From Pseudomonadales bacterium (lineage in GTDB: Bacteria > Pseudomonadota > Gammaproteobacteria > Pseudomonadales > UBA5518): a stretch of DNA of 64,000 bases. The notes beneath the pieces were generated by a model that saw only the letters and a program-made list of their open reading frames with translations, searched no databases and was not told the origin of the DNA. Location: assembly GCA_024234165.1 (NCBI GenBank), contig JACKOP010000003.1, forward strand, positions 372,001 through 436,000, in the 5' to 3' direction. Positions within the stretch are counted from its first letter, which is position 1, and each line of letters begins with the position of its first letter. Positions 1 to 9,087 of the stretch are shown here, one piece after another. A program made the position numbers and the translations under genes.

Positions 1-1
1 T

Positions 2-1357
2 GGGGACACCGAGCGCATTTCGCCGGAAGCGCCGGTGCCCGTGGTGCGGGTGCGTGCCACCGAGGAGCGTCCCGGAGGCGCGGCCAACGTGGTGCGCAAC
101 GTCGCTGCCCTGGGGGCGCATGGCACGCTGCTCGGACTGGCCGGCGCCGATGCCGAGGCCGCCGAGCTGCGTGCGCAACTCGAGGCAGCAGGTGCGCGCA
201 GTCGGCTGCATGAGCTGCCGGCTGCGCGCACGATCACCAAGCTGCGGGTGCTGAGCCGCCACCAGCAACTGATCCGGCTGGACTTCGAAGCCGGCTTCGC
301 ACCGGCGCAGAGCACCAGCCTGCTGTCGTTGCTTGCCGAGGAGTTGCCCGGTGCCGGCGCGTTGGTGCTCTCGGACTATGGCAAGGGAACGCTGGCGGAG
401 CCTGCGGCATGGATCGCGGCAGCGCGTGCGCGTGGCGTTCCGGTACTGGTCGATCCGAAGGGGCGCGATTTCGGCCGTTACCGCGGTGCCACGCTGCTGA
501 CGCCGAACCTGCACGAATTCGAACTCGTCGCGGGCAGCTTCGCGTCCGAGGCAGAGCTCGAGGCCAAGGCCGTTGCCATGGTGCATGAGCTTGGACTCGA
601 CGCGCTGCTGATCACGCGCGGCGAGCGCGGCATGACGCTGGTGCCTGCCGTCGGCGAACCGTTGCACCTGCCGGCGCGTGCGATCGAGGTCTTCGACGTG
701 ACCGGTGCCGGCGACACCGTGATCGCCACGCTGGCGGCGGCGCTGGCTGCCGGCAGCGCGTTGCGCGACGCGGTCGCGCTGGCGAACGTCGCTGCCGGCA
801 TCGTGGTCGGGCGGCTCGGAGCGGCTGCAGTCAGCGCAGCCGAGCTCGCACAGGCGCTCGGCCAGCAATCGGACGTCGGGCGCGGGGTGCTCGACGAAGA
901 GCAGTTGCTGCACACGGTGGCGGCGGCACGCGAGCGTGGTGCGCGCATCGTGATGACCAACGGGTGTTTCGACGTGCTGCACGCGGGGCACGTGGCGTAT
1001 CTGGAGGCGGCGCGCGCTCTCGGTGACCGGCTGGTGGTCGCGGTCAACGGCGATGCCTCGGTGGCGCGGCTCAAGGGTCCGGGTCGACCGGTGAATGCAC
1101 TCGAACGACGCATGGCGGTGCTGGCCGGGCTGCAGAGTGTCGACTGGGTGGTCGGTTTCGAGGAGGACACGCCCGAGCGGTTGCTGGCACGTCTGCGCCC
1201 CGACGTGCTGGTGAAGGGCGGCGACTATACGCGCGAGCAGGTGGTGGGGCGCGAACTCGTCGAGAGCCGGGGCGGACGCGTCGAGGTGCTGGCCCTGGTC
1301 GAAGACTGCTCGACGACCGGCATCCTCGCGCGGCTTGCGCAGGGTGCTGCAGGCTGA
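2..1357 (+). CDS. hldE: Bifunctional heptose-7-phosphate kinase / heptose-1-phosphate adenylyltransferase HldE (5' partial)
   Basis: Makes ADP-heptose for the LPS inner core in the cytoplasm: it phosphorylates heptose 7-phosphate at C1 and later adenylylates heptose 1-phosphate. The first in-frame codon is base 2 and no start is visible, so the N-terminus lies outside the window. The 451 visible residues, against about 475 in the family, mean roughly 25 are missing. The first two thirds is a PfkB/ribokinase fold, with a GGAANV segment and the DVTGAGDT anion-hole motif. The last third is a nucleotidyltransferase fold opening with TNGCFDVLHAGH, which carries the HxGH signature. It converges on the aldo/keto reductase gene with a single base between the two stops. 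Another LPS core gene, waaA, lies 2 kb further on. Confidence 0.96.
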   Translation, partial: GDTERISPEAPVPVVRVRATEERPGGAANVVRNVAALGAHGTLLGLAGADAEAAELRAQLEAAGARSRLHELPAARTITKLRVLSRHQQLIRLDFEAGFAPAQSTSLLSLLAEELPGAGALVLSDYGKGTLAEPAAWIAAARARGVPVLVDPKGRDFGRYRGATLLTPNLHEFELVAGSFASEAELEAKAVAMVHELGLDALLITRGERGMTLVPAVGEPLHLPARAIEVFDVTGAGDTVIATLAAALAAGSALRDAVALANVAAGIVVGRLGAAAVSAAELAQALGQQSDVGRGVLDEEQLLHTVAAARERGARIVMTNGCFDVLHAGHVAYLEAARALGDRLVVAVNGDASVARLKGPGRPVNALERRMAVLAGLQSVDWVVGFEEDTPERLLARLRPDVLVKGGDYTREQVVGRELVESRGGRVEVLALVEDCSTTGILARLAQGAAG

Positions 1358-1358
1358 G

Positions 1359-2159
1359 TCATCGGGTGTCGTCTTCCCGGGTGCTGATCACGTCTTCCGC
1401 CACATCCACGTTCTCGCGCAGGTGCTCCGGACTCAGCGTGCCGATCACTACCGAGGCGACTCCCTGCGCGGCGTAGATCGTCGCGAGGTTCTGGCGCAGG
1501 CCATCGGGTGTGGCGCACAGGTGCCCGCTGCCGAAGGCCTTCTTGATCAGCACCGCGCAGCCGGTCGCGGCGCAGGCCGCGAGCGCGGGCGCCATCGAGG
1601 TGTCCTCGCTGTTGTAGGCGAGCATCGCCACGTCGCAGCAGCGCGCCGCGGCGAGCGCGCCGGGAAGCGTCTTCGCCGAGATGCCGCACGCGCGCACCAG
1701 CCCTTCGCGGCGCAGCTCGATCAGCGTTTCCAGTGCGCCGGATTCGCCGAGGATCGCGAGGTCGTCGCCGTCGCTGTGCAGCAGCACGATGTCGAGGTAG
1801 TCGGTGCCCAGCCGCCGCAGGCTGCGCTCGACGCTGGCGCGCGTGTGCGCCGGGGAGAAGTCGAAGTGCGAGTGCTTGCCGTCGAATTCCTCGCCACACT
1901 TGGTACACAGTACCCAGTGCTGCCGCCGTCCGCGCAGCCAGCGGCCGAGCCGCTCTTCGCTGGAGCCGTAGGCCGGGGCGGTGTCGAGCAGGTTGATGCC
2001 GAGCTCGCGTGCGGTACAGAGCAGGCGCTCGACCGCCGCATCATCGGGCAGCGCGAAGGCCTGCGGGTAGCGCACCGCGGTGTTGCGTCCGATCTTCACG
2101 GTGCCGAGCGCAACCGGTGAGACCAGGCAGTCGGAACGTCCCAGGCGGCGCAACTTCAT
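1359..2159 (-). CDS. Aldo/keto reductase family protein
   Basis: A 266-residue NAD(P)H-dependent reductase of the aldo/keto reductase superfamily. The catalytic tetrad is visible as D59 and Y64 (LLDTAPAYG), K87 (CTKCG) and H128 (LLHSD). The family reduces aldehydes or ketones; the substrate here cannot be told. An ATG six codons upstream exists, but the chosen start at 2159 fits the usual MKLRRLG-type opening. Its ATG overlaps the TGA of the upstream FAD oxidoreductase gene (ATGA), so the two are translationally coupled and probably act in one pathway. The pair sits between hldE and waaA on the opposite strand, which need not imply an LPS role. Confidence 0.88.
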   Translation of the reverse strand: MKLRRLGRSDCLVSPVALGTVKIGRNTAVRYPQAFALPDDAAVERLLCTARELGINLLDTAPAYGSSEERLGRWLRGRRQHWVLCTKCGEEFDGKHSHFDFSPAHTRASVERSLRRLGTDYLDIVLLHSDGDDLAILGESGALETLIELRREGLVRACGISAKTLPGALAAARCCDVAMLAYNSEDTSMAPALAACAATGCAVLIKKAFGSGHLCATPDGLRQNLATIYAAQGVASVVIGTLSPEHLRENVDVAEDVISTREDDTR

Positions 2160-3367
2160 GCGTCGAAGTCCTCCCACGGTGCACGTGCGTGCGCCGGGCG
2201 TCCATGCACCGCGGCGATCGACGCTTCGTCGGCGGCATCGAGCGGCCGTGCCGTGGGGCTCAGTCCTGCCAGCAGCTCCAGCACCCGCGCGGCGAGCCGG
2301 GGTGCCAGGCTGAGTTTGGTCGGCCAGCCGACGATCACGTTGCGCGCACCCTGCGCGATACCCGCCCAGGCGTCATCCGGGCGGATCCAGCCCGACTGGC
2401 GCGGTTCGGTACGATCGATGCGCAGCGTGCGCCATGCGGCACCTTCGAGTGCGAGCCATGGGAAGATCGCCTGCAACTCCTTGCGAGCGTGCGCGATCTG
2501 TTGCGCCGGTTCGCGCTCGACGCCGGATTCGGCCAGCTCGCCGCCCAGGTACCACACGCGATGGCCGTCGCCGGTGCGGTGGCTGGAAACACTGATGCGC
2601 GGCTTTGCCCCGGCGCCGAGGCAATGACCGAACAGCGGTGGCAGCCCCGGATGCTTCAGCAACACCTGGTGCAACGGGCGGCGCTGCATCGCCGGTTCGT
2701 GTACGCCGAGTCGCGTGAGCAGCTCCTCGTTGCCGGCGCCCGCACACAGCACGACGCGCCGCGTGTGCAGGGTGAGCGTGTCCTGCGCAAGGCCACGCAC
2801 CGCGCCGTCGGTATCGCGCAGGAAGCGCGCATGTTCCCAGTCGATACCGAAGATCGCTGCGCCGTGACGTGTTGCCAGCACAGCGGCGACCGACGCCGCA
2901 TCGACGACCAGGTCGCGCAGGCGGTAGACGCTGCCGCCGAAGCGCGCGTCGTCGAGCGGCGCCGGGCGTGCGTGCGCCGGCAGCGTTTCGATGTGCCCGC
3001 GCAGCGCGCGGCTGGCGACCAGCGCCGCGGCGCGTGCCGCAACCGACGCGGTGCTCCACAGCAGGAATTCGCGTGACAGCACGCTGGCTGCTCGCAGATC
3101 GGGTTGTGCTTCACCGGCCAGGCACGCATTCCAGAGCGGCGGCATCGCGGCGATCGTGGTGGTCGCCGCGCCCGCCTTGCCGTCGAGCGCGTACTTGACG
3201 CCGCCGTGGATCATTCCCTGTGAGGCCGTGCTCTGGGTGCCGCCGAGCGCGCCGTGGTCGAGCAGGATCGCGCGGTAGCCGGCGCTGCGCAGCGCATCGA
3301 GCGTCCACAATCCGGCGATGCCGCCGCCGACGACGATCACGTCGAGTTCGATCACGCTGCCGTTCAT
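2156..3367 (-). CDS. FAD-dependent oxidoreductase (DAO/glycerol-3-phosphate dehydrogenase-like)
   Basis: A 403-residue flavoprotein. The N-terminal dinucleotide-binding loop is VVGGGIAG (residues 12-19), followed by an acidic strand end (ILLDHG), as in the DAO superfamily. The segment TASQGMIHGGVKYAL resembles the region after the FAD loop in glycerol-3-phosphate and 2-hydroxyglutarate dehydrogenases. The oxidised substrate is unknown. No membrane segment or signal peptide is seen. It is divergent from waaA, with 50 bp between the start codons, and is the first gene of a two-gene coupled unit with the aldo/keto reductase. Confidence 0.85.
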   Translation of the reverse strand: MNGSVIELDVIVVGGGIAGLWTLDALRSAGYRAILLDHGALGGTQSTASQGMIHGGVKYALDGKAGAATTTIAAMPPLWNACLAGEAQPDLRAASVLSREFLLWSTASVAARAAALVASRALRGHIETLPAHARPAPLDDARFGGSVYRLRDLVVDAASVAAVLATRHGAAIFGIDWEHARFLRDTDGAVRGLAQDTLTLHTRRVVLCAGAGNEELLTRLGVHEPAMQRRPLHQVLLKHPGLPPLFGHCLGAGAKPRISVSSHRTGDGHRVWYLGGELAESGVEREPAQQIAHARKELQAIFPWLALEGAAWRTLRIDRTEPRQSGWIRPDDAWAGIAQGARNVIVGWPTKLSLAPRLAARVLELLAGLSPTARPLDAADEASIAAVHGRPAHARAPWEDFDA

Positions 3368-3417
3368 GCCGCTCGTGCGCTACGATTTGCTGCCCATTCC
3401 GACGCGCAGTCTAGCCG

Positions 3418-4725
3418 ATGCCGACTCCCAAGCGGTCCCCGCTGGCTCATGCCCTGTATACCACCCTGCTCACGCTGCTGTTGCCGCTGGCGTTGCTGCG
3501 CCTGCTGTGGCGCGGCCGCGCCGACCGTGATTACCGTCTGCGCATCGGCGAGCGCCTCGGTCGCTATGCGCTGGCGCCGCGCAAGGGCACGGTATGGGTG
3601 CACGCGGTCTCGGTCGGCGAGCTGATTGCGGCACTGCCGCTGATCGATGCGATCCGCCACGAGCGACCGGCGCTCGAGGTGCTGGTGACCACGGCGACGC
3701 CGGCAGCGTCGCGCCTGATCGCACAGCGTCTGGGCAACGCGGTGCTGCATGTCTATGCGCCGTGGGATCTGCCGTGGATCGTGCGCCGCTTCCTCGACCA
3801 TTTCCGCCCCTGTGCCGCGATCGTGATGGAAACGGAGCTGTGGCCCAATCAGGTTGCTGCCTGTGCGGCGCGCGGAATTCCGCTGCTGGTCGCAAATGCG
3901 CGACTGTCGGCGTGGTCGGCCGAGCGCTACGCGAATTTCGGTGCGTTCGCGCGCACGATGATGGCCTCGCTGACGCGCGTGGCGGCCCAGACCGACGCCG
4001 ATGCCGCACGCTTTCGTGCGCTCGGGGTGCCGGCTGCGAACGTGGTCGTCACCGGCAGCATGAAGTGGGACGCCGAACCGTCGGCACCGGTGCGCGAGCG
4101 TGCTGCGGCGTTGCGCGCACGCTGGAGCGAGGGTGGCGAGCGTCCGGTCTGGATCGTCGCGAGCACGCATCCGGGTGAGGATGAGTTCGTGCTGGCGGGT
4201 CTGAGTGGCCTGCTGCAGGCGTATCCGCAGCTGCTGCTGGTGCTGGTGCCGCGTCACGTCGAGCGTGCGGAGGCCGTTGCGCTGCGCGCGCGTGCCGCCG
4301 GTTTTGCGACCGTCGTCGGTGGTTCGGAAGCGGCGACCGCAGACGCCGTGGTGCTGGTGGTCGATTCGGTCGGCGAGCTGTCGCTGCTCTACGGTGCGGC
4401 GGATCTTGCGTTCGTCGGCGGCAGTCTGGTGCGCCGTGGCGGTCACAACTTCGCGGAGCCGGCAGCGTGGGGAATCCCGTTGCTGAGTGGCCCGAGTGTC
4501 TACAACTTCGGCGAGATGAGCGCGCGCCTTGCGGCTGCAGGCGCGCTGAAGGTCGTGGCCGACGGCACGGCACTGACGCGTGTGGCAGGCGAGCTGCTGG
4601 GTGATGCGCCGCGACGCGCAAAGGCCGGCGCGGTTGCGCGCGCCGTGGTCGAGGCGAACCGGGGCGCGCTCGACCGTCTGCTCGCCGAAATGATGGCGGT
4701 GCTGCCGCCGGCCCCGGGTCGCTGA
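3418..4725 (+). CDS. waaA: 3-deoxy-D-manno-octulosonic acid (Kdo) transferase
   Basis: Transfers Kdo from CMP-Kdo to the lipid A precursor at the inner face of the inner membrane. It is 435 residues long, close to the usual 425-430. A hydrophobic stretch at about residues 15-32 (TLLTLLLPLALLRLLW) gives the N-terminal membrane anchor. It is followed by the GT30 signature WVHAVSVGE with the catalytic-base glutamate, then METELWPN. The C-terminal half contains VGGSLVRRGGHNFAEPAAWG, the nucleotide-sugar-binding segment. The ATG at 3418 starts 50 bp from the divergent FAD oxidoreductase gene. Confidence 0.96.
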   Translation: MPTPKRSPLAHALYTTLLTLLLPLALLRLLWRGRADRDYRLRIGERLGRYALAPRKGTVWVHAVSVGELIAALPLIDAIRHERPALEVLVTTATPAASRLIAQRLGNAVLHVYAPWDLPWIVRRFLDHFRPCAAIVMETELWPNQVAACAARGIPLLVANARLSAWSAERYANFGAFARTMMASLTRVAAQTDADAARFRALGVPAANVVVTGSMKWDAEPSAPVRERAAALRARWSEGGERPVWIVASTHPGEDEFVLAGLSGLLQAYPQLLLVLVPRHVERAEAVALRARAAGFATVVGGSEAATADAVVLVVDSVGELSLLYGAADLAFVGGSLVRRGGHNFAEPAAWGIPLLSGPSVYNFGEMSARLAAAGALKVVADGTALTRVAGELLGDAPRRAKAGAVARAVVEANRGALDRLLAEMMAVLPPAPGR

Positions 4726-4740
4726 GCGCTGGCGCTCAGC
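4721..4740. terminator. Hairpin shared by converging waaA and tolC stops
   Basis: A nine-base-pair perfect stem, GCTGAGCGC-TG-GCGCTCAGC, spans the stop codons of both converging genes (TGA at 4723-4725 and the complement of TGA at 4736-4738). No U-tract follows on either strand. It could be a weak bidirectional terminator or an mRNA 3'-end protecting structure. Confidence 0.5.
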
Positions 4741-6154
4741 CCGGTGCCGCGGTCGCCGTCGCCGCAGCCGGTTCGGTGAGCCACTTGTTCAGCGCCTCGA
4801 TGTCGGCCGGGCTCAGCATGCCCGCCTGCTGGCGCAGCTTCAGCAGATTCACCACGTAGTCGTAGCGGGTGTTGGCGTAATCGCGAACCGCCCGGTACAG
4901 CAGTTGCTGGGCGTTCAGCACGTCGACGACGTTGCGCGTGCCGACCTCGTAGCCGGCCGTGGTTGCATCGAGTGCGCTCTGGGCAGAGACGATCGCCTGC
5001 TTGCGTGCCTTCACGCGTTCGACGTCGGTGCTCACGGCCAGGTGCAGCGAACGCGCAAGCTGCACGGTGTTGCGCAGTACGCTGGTCTGCATCTCGCGCG
5101 ATGCGATGTAGCGCTCGTAGGTCTGGCGGCGTTGCGAGCTGATTCCGCCACCGGCGTACAGCGGCATCTGCAGCGTGATCGTCAGGGAATTGCCTTCGAC
5201 ATCCGCCGCCGTCGGAAACTTCGAGTGCAGCGCCCGGTCCTTGCTGTCACCGTCGTTATGCGTGTTCATCGCGGTGAACTGGCCGTTCAGTGTCGGCAGG
5301 TGTGCGGCCCGGCTGCCTTGCGAAGCATCCTGTGCGGCGTCGGCCGCGTAGGTGGCAGCCTGCAACGAGAAGTTGCCCTTGATCGCGAGGTCGACCCACT
5401 GCTCGCGTGCCGTCGGTTCGGGTGCCACCACGGGAAACGTATCGCTGAGCAGCCACAGGTTGGCGTGATCGCGCCCGGTCAGTACCGACAGCCCTTCGTA
5501 GGCGATGCCGAGGTTGCCTTCGTCGGTGAGGCGGTTGACCACCGCAAGGTCGTACGCTGCACGTGCCTCGTGCACGTCGGTGATCGCGATCAGTCCGACC
5601 TCGAAACGCTGCTGTGCCTGTTCGAGCTGGCGCTGGTATGCGGCTTCCTCGGTACGGCTCGACTTCAGGTTGTCGATCGCGCGCAGCACGCGCATGTAGG
5701 CCTCGACGGTGCGCATGATCAGGTCTTGCTGGTCGGCGGCAAATTGCGCTTCGGCCTGTCGGGTCAGCGCCTTGCCCTGCTTGAAGCCGAACCATGCAGG
5801 GAGATCGAACAGCTTCTGCGATACCGTCAGGTAGTAGTTTTCCTCGTCCTCGTCGACGTCGTAGTTGCTGTTGCTCTGGATGTTCTGGTTCTGGATCGGG
5901 AACACCCGCTTGCTGACCTGCGTCATGTCATTGCGGCCGACTTCGGCCTGCGCGCCGACCTGTGGCAGCAATCGCGAGCGACCCAGGATTTCCGCTTCCC
6001 GCCCGGCGCGATACGTCGCCTCGGCAGCCTTCACCACCGGGTCGTTCTGCAGCGCGAGTTCATAGATTTCCTGCAGGTTGTCGGCGTGGGGTGCGGCAGA
6101 GAAGAACAGCAGTCCGAGGGCCAGCAGCGTCGGGCGCGGGCGAAAATGCAGCAT
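4736..6154 (-). CDS. tolC: TolC family outer-membrane channel protein
   Basis: The outer-membrane exit duct for type I secretion and RND/MFS efflux pumps. From the ATG at 6154 it is 472 residues, a normal TolC length. The reading frame stays open about 440 bases further upstream, but this start is set by a good signal peptide (MLHFRPRPTLLALGLLFFSAAPHA, cleavage likely before DNLQ) and an AGAGG ribosome site. The mature part opens LQEIYELALQNDPVVKAAEATYRAGREAE and has the two internally repeated coiled-coil outer-membrane-efflux domains. The C-terminal YEVGTRNVVDVLNAQQLLYRA is the second-repeat signature. It is divergent from cpdA. Confidence 0.93.
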   Translation of the reverse strand: MLHFRPRPTLLALGLLFFSAAPHADNLQEIYELALQNDPVVKAAEATYRAGREAEILGRSRLLPQVGAQAEVGRNDMTQVSKRVFPIQNQNIQSNSNYDVDEDEENYYLTVSQKLFDLPAWFGFKQGKALTRQAEAQFAADQQDLIMRTVEAYMRVLRAIDNLKSSRTEEAAYQRQLEQAQQRFEVGLIAITDVHEARAAYDLAVVNRLTDEGNLGIAYEGLSVLTGRDHANLWLLSDTFPVVAPEPTAREQWVDLAIKGNFSLQAATYAADAAQDASQGSRAAHLPTLNGQFTAMNTHNDGDSKDRALHSKFPTAADVEGNSLTITLQMPLYAGGGISSQRRQTYERYIASREMQTSVLRNTVQLARSLHLAVSTDVERVKARKQAIVSAQSALDATTAGYEVGTRNVVDVLNAQQLLYRAVRDYANTRYDYVVNLLKLRQQAGMLSPADIEALNKWLTEPAAATATAAPG

Positions 6155-6305
6155 GAAATGCCTCTTCGGGTCGGGCGTGAACGGGCGGAAGTGTAACAGA
6201 GCAGCGGCGGGCCTCGTATCAACACCCCGTAACCCATGGGCAATTGTGACGGCATATTCACGTCGCGGCGTGTCGTCGTGGCGCTTGCCTCTATACTCCC
6301 GCCGC

Positions 6306-7136
6306 ATGAGCGATACATGCGTGGAACTCGAGTTCGCGGCGGCTGCACGCCAGCTGCTGGTTGCCCAGGTGAGCGATACGCACCTCGGCGCAGCGTGTGG
6401 CGGCCGGCTGGCCGGGATGGACACGGACGCGAGTTTCGCCCACGTGCTCGAGGTCGTGCGCACGGCTCCGCGCCGCCCCGACCTGCTGCTTGCTACCGGT
6501 GATCTGGCAAGCAACGGCGCGCTGCCCGCGTATGCGCGCGTACGCGACGCCTTCGACGGTCTCGGTGTGCCGTGGTTCTGGCTGCCTGGCAACCACGACC
6601 TCGTGACAGGGATGAACGAGGTGATCGGCCGCGGTCGTCCGATGGTGCACGGAATTCGCGCCGGCGCATGGCAGATCCTGATGCTCGATTCGACCGTGGC
6701 GGGCGAGGTCGGCGGGAGCCTCGGCGAGGATGAGCTGGCGCGGCTGGAGCGTCTGCTGGCGGCCGATCCGGTACGTCACACGCTGGTATGCCTGCATCAT
6801 CAACCAGTACCGGTAGGCTGTGCCTGGCTCGACGAGCAGCGCGTGGCTGATGCCGATGCCCTGTTCGAGCTGCTGGCGCGTCACCGCCAGGTGCGCGCAC
6901 TGCTGTGGGGGCATGTGCACCAGGAATTCGAGGCGCGACGCGACGGGCTGCTGCTGCTCGGATCCCCTTCGACCTGCATCCAGTTCGCACCGGGCAGCGA
7001 GCATTTCCGGCTCGACGAGCGCGCGCCCGGCATGCGCTGGCTGGAGCTCCACCCCGACGGTCGCATCGACACGCGGGTTCAGCGCGTGCAGGGCGTGGAT
7101 CTCGGTTTCGACCGCAACTCCGGCGGTTACCTCTGA
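6306..7136 (+). CDS. cpdA: 3',5'-cyclic-AMP phosphodiesterase
   Basis: Hydrolyses cAMP to AMP and so limits cAMP-receptor signalling. The 276 residues match the E. coli enzyme (275). Class III phosphodiesterase metal motifs appear in order: QVSDTHLG (D24, H26), ATGDLASNG, PGNHD, LHHQPVPVG and WGHVHQE. The frame is open well upstream, but the ATG at 6306 places VSDTHLG correctly. A TATACT hexamer at 6292-6297 lies only eight bases before this ATG, so the transcript could be leaderless; no clear -35 matches it. parE follows after 55 bp. Confidence 0.93.
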   Translation: MSDTCVELEFAAAARQLLVAQVSDTHLGAACGGRLAGMDTDASFAHVLEVVRTAPRRPDLLLATGDLASNGALPAYARVRDAFDGLGVPWFWLPGNHDLVTGMNEVIGRGRPMVHGIRAGAWQILMLDSTVAGEVGGSLGEDELARLERLLAADPVRHTLVCLHHQPVPVGCAWLDEQRVADADALFELLARHRQVRALLWGHVHQEFEARRDGLLLLGSPSTCIQFAPGSEHFRLDERAPGMRWLELHPDGRIDTRVQRVQGVDLGFDRNSGGYL

Positions 7137-7191
7137 GCCGAAGCGCTCCTGTATCATCGCCGGCTCCCGCCGATCCACCCTTGGGAGACCC

Positions 7192-9087
7192 ATGGCAGTC
7201 AGCGCCGAATACAACGCCGAGGCGATCGAAGTACTGACCGGACTCGATCCGGTGCGCAAGCGCCCCGGCATGTACACCGATACCTCGCGCCCGAATCATC
7301 TGGCGCAGGAAGTGATCGACAACAGCGTCGACGAGGCGCTGGCAGGTTTCGCGCGCGCGATCGACGTGGTGCTGCACGCCGATGGTTCGCTGTCGGTGGC
7401 CGATGATGGTCGCGGCATGCCGGTCGACATCCATCCCGAGCAGGGCAAGCCGGGCGTCGAGGTGATCCTCTGCACGCTGCACGCCGGCGGCAAGTTCTCC
7501 GATCGCAGCTACAGCTTTTCCGGCGGGCTGCACGGCGTCGGCGTGTCGGTGGTGAACGCGCTCTCGCTCGAGCTCGAGGTCACGGTGCGCCGGGACGGCA
7601 ACGTGTACCGCATGCGATTTGCGAGCGGCAACAAGGCCTCCGAGCTCGAAGTCGTCGATACCTGCGGGCGGCGCAATACCGGCACCACGCTGCGTTTTCG
7701 CCCCGACCCGCGCTACTTCGATAGCGTGAAGTTCTCGCTGGGGCGGCTCACCCACCTGTTGCGCGCGAAGGCGGTGCTCTGCCCCGGACTCGCGATCAGC
7801 TTCCTGGATGAAGCAAGCGGCGAGCGTCAGAGCTGGTGTTACGAGCACGGATTGCCCGACTACATCCGTGCTGCAACCGCCGAATGGCCGACGCTGCCGG
7901 CCGAGCCGTTCGTCGGCAGCTTCAGTGCGCATGCCGAGGCCGCCGACTGGGCGGTGCAGTGGCTGCCGGACGGTGGCGAGCTGATCACCGAAAGCTACGT
8001 GAACCTGATCCCGACGCCGCAGGGCGGTACGCACGTGAACGGGCTGCGTGCGGGCTTGCTCGATGCGCTGCGCGAATACTGCGAGTTCCGCAACCTGCTG
8101 CCGCGCGGCATCAAGCTCTCGCCCGAGGATCTGTGGGAGCGCTGCGCGTACGTGTTGTCGGCGAAGCTGCGCGAACCGCAGTTCAGCGGCCAGACCAAGG
8201 AGCGCCTGTCGTCGCGCGAGGCGGCGACATTCATCGCCGGGGTCGCGCGCGATGCCTTTTCGCTGTGGCTCGCGCAGCATACCGAGGAGGGTGATCGGCT
8301 GGCGGAAATGGCGGTTTCAGCAGCGGCCTCGCGTCTGCGCAAGAGCCGCCAGGTCGAGCGCAAGAAGATCACCGCAGGGCCCGCGCTGCCGGGCAAGCTC
8401 GCCGATTGTTCGGCCCAGGACCTGGAACGCACCGAGTTGTTTCTCGTCGAGGGTGACTCCGCCGGCGGCTCGGCCAAGCAGGCGCGTGACCGTGAGTTCC
8501 AGGCGATCATGCCGCTGAAGGGCAAGATCCTGAATGCGTGGGAGATGGACAGCAGCGAAATTCTTGCTTCGGAGGAGATCCACAACATCGCGGTCGCGCT
8601 CGGCGTGGATCCCGGCTCCAGCGACCTCTCCGGACTGCGTTACGGCAAGGTGTGCGTCCTTGCCGATGCCGACAGCGATGGCCTGCATATCGCGACACTG
8701 TTGTGCGCGCTGTTCGTACGTCATTTCCGCGCGCTGGTCGAATCCGGGCGCGTCTTCGTCGCGATGCCGCCGCTCTACCGCATCGACGTCGGCAAGGACG
8801 TCTACTACGCGCTCGACGAGGCCGAAAAACAGGGCGTGCTGAACCTGATCGAAGCCGAGAAAAAGAAAGGCAAGGTCAATGTGCAGCGCTTCAAGGGGCT
8901 CGGTGAAATGAATCCGCTGCAGTTGCGCGAGACGGTGATGACACCCGATACGCGCCGCCTGGTCGAGCTCACGCTGAGCCCTGAAGATGGCGCCGACCAA
9001 CTGCTCGACATGCTGCTGGCGAAGAAGCGTTCCGGCGATCGTCGCGAGTGGCTGGAGCGCAGCGGCAACCTCGCGGAGCGCCTATGA
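7192..9087 (+). CDS. parE: DNA topoisomerase IV subunit B
   Basis: The ATPase subunit of topoisomerase IV, which decatenates replicated chromosomes. The 631 residues match the E. coli protein (630). The GHKL ATPase motifs are visible (IDNSVDEALAG, DDGRGMPV, GGLHGVGVSVVNALS). The TOPRIM domain has EGDSAGGSAKQ and DADSDGLHIATLL, and the C-terminus has QRFKGLGEMNPLQLRETVM. The start MAVSAEYNAEAIEVLTGLDPVRKRPGMY is typical for ParE, and the GGGAGA ribosome site just before it supports ATG 7192. Its TGA overlaps the ATG of the STAS-permease gene (ATGA), so topoisomerase and lipid-transport genes are translationally coupled. parC lies 6.5 kb downstream. Confidence 0.97.
   Translation: MAVSAEYNAEAIEVLTGLDPVRKRPGMYTDTSRPNHLAQEVIDNSVDEALAGFARAIDVVLHADGSLSVADDGRGMPVDIHPEQGKPGVEVILCTLHAGGKFSDRSYSFSGGLHGVGVSVVNALSLELEVTVRRDGNVYRMRFASGNKASELEVVDTCGRRNTGTTLRFRPDPRYFDSVKFSLGRLTHLLRAKAVLCPGLAISFLDEASGERQSWCYEHGLPDYIRAATAEWPTLPAEPFVGSFSAHAEAADWAVQWLPDGGELITESYVNLIPTPQGGTHVNGLRAGLLDALREYCEFRNLLPRGIKLSPEDLWERCAYVLSAKLREPQFSGQTKERLSSREAATFIAGVARDAFSLWLAQHTEEGDRLAEMAVSAAASRLRKSRQVERKKITAGPALPGKLADCSAQDLERTELFLVEGDSAGGSAKQARDREFQAIMPLKGKILNAWEMDSSEILASEEIHNIAVALGVDPGSSDLSGLRYGKVCVLADADSDGLHIATLLCALFVRHFRALVESGRVFVAMPPLYRIDVGKDVYYALDEAEKQGVLNLIEAEKKKGKVNVQRFKGLGEMNPLQLRETVMTPDTRRLVELTLSPEDGADQLLDMLLAKKRSGDRREWLERSGNLAERL

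Noticed and set aside
6155..6592. Extended N-terminus of the TolC protein
   Set aside because: The signal peptide and ribosome site are at 6154; the upstream frame is non-coding and overlaps cpdA.
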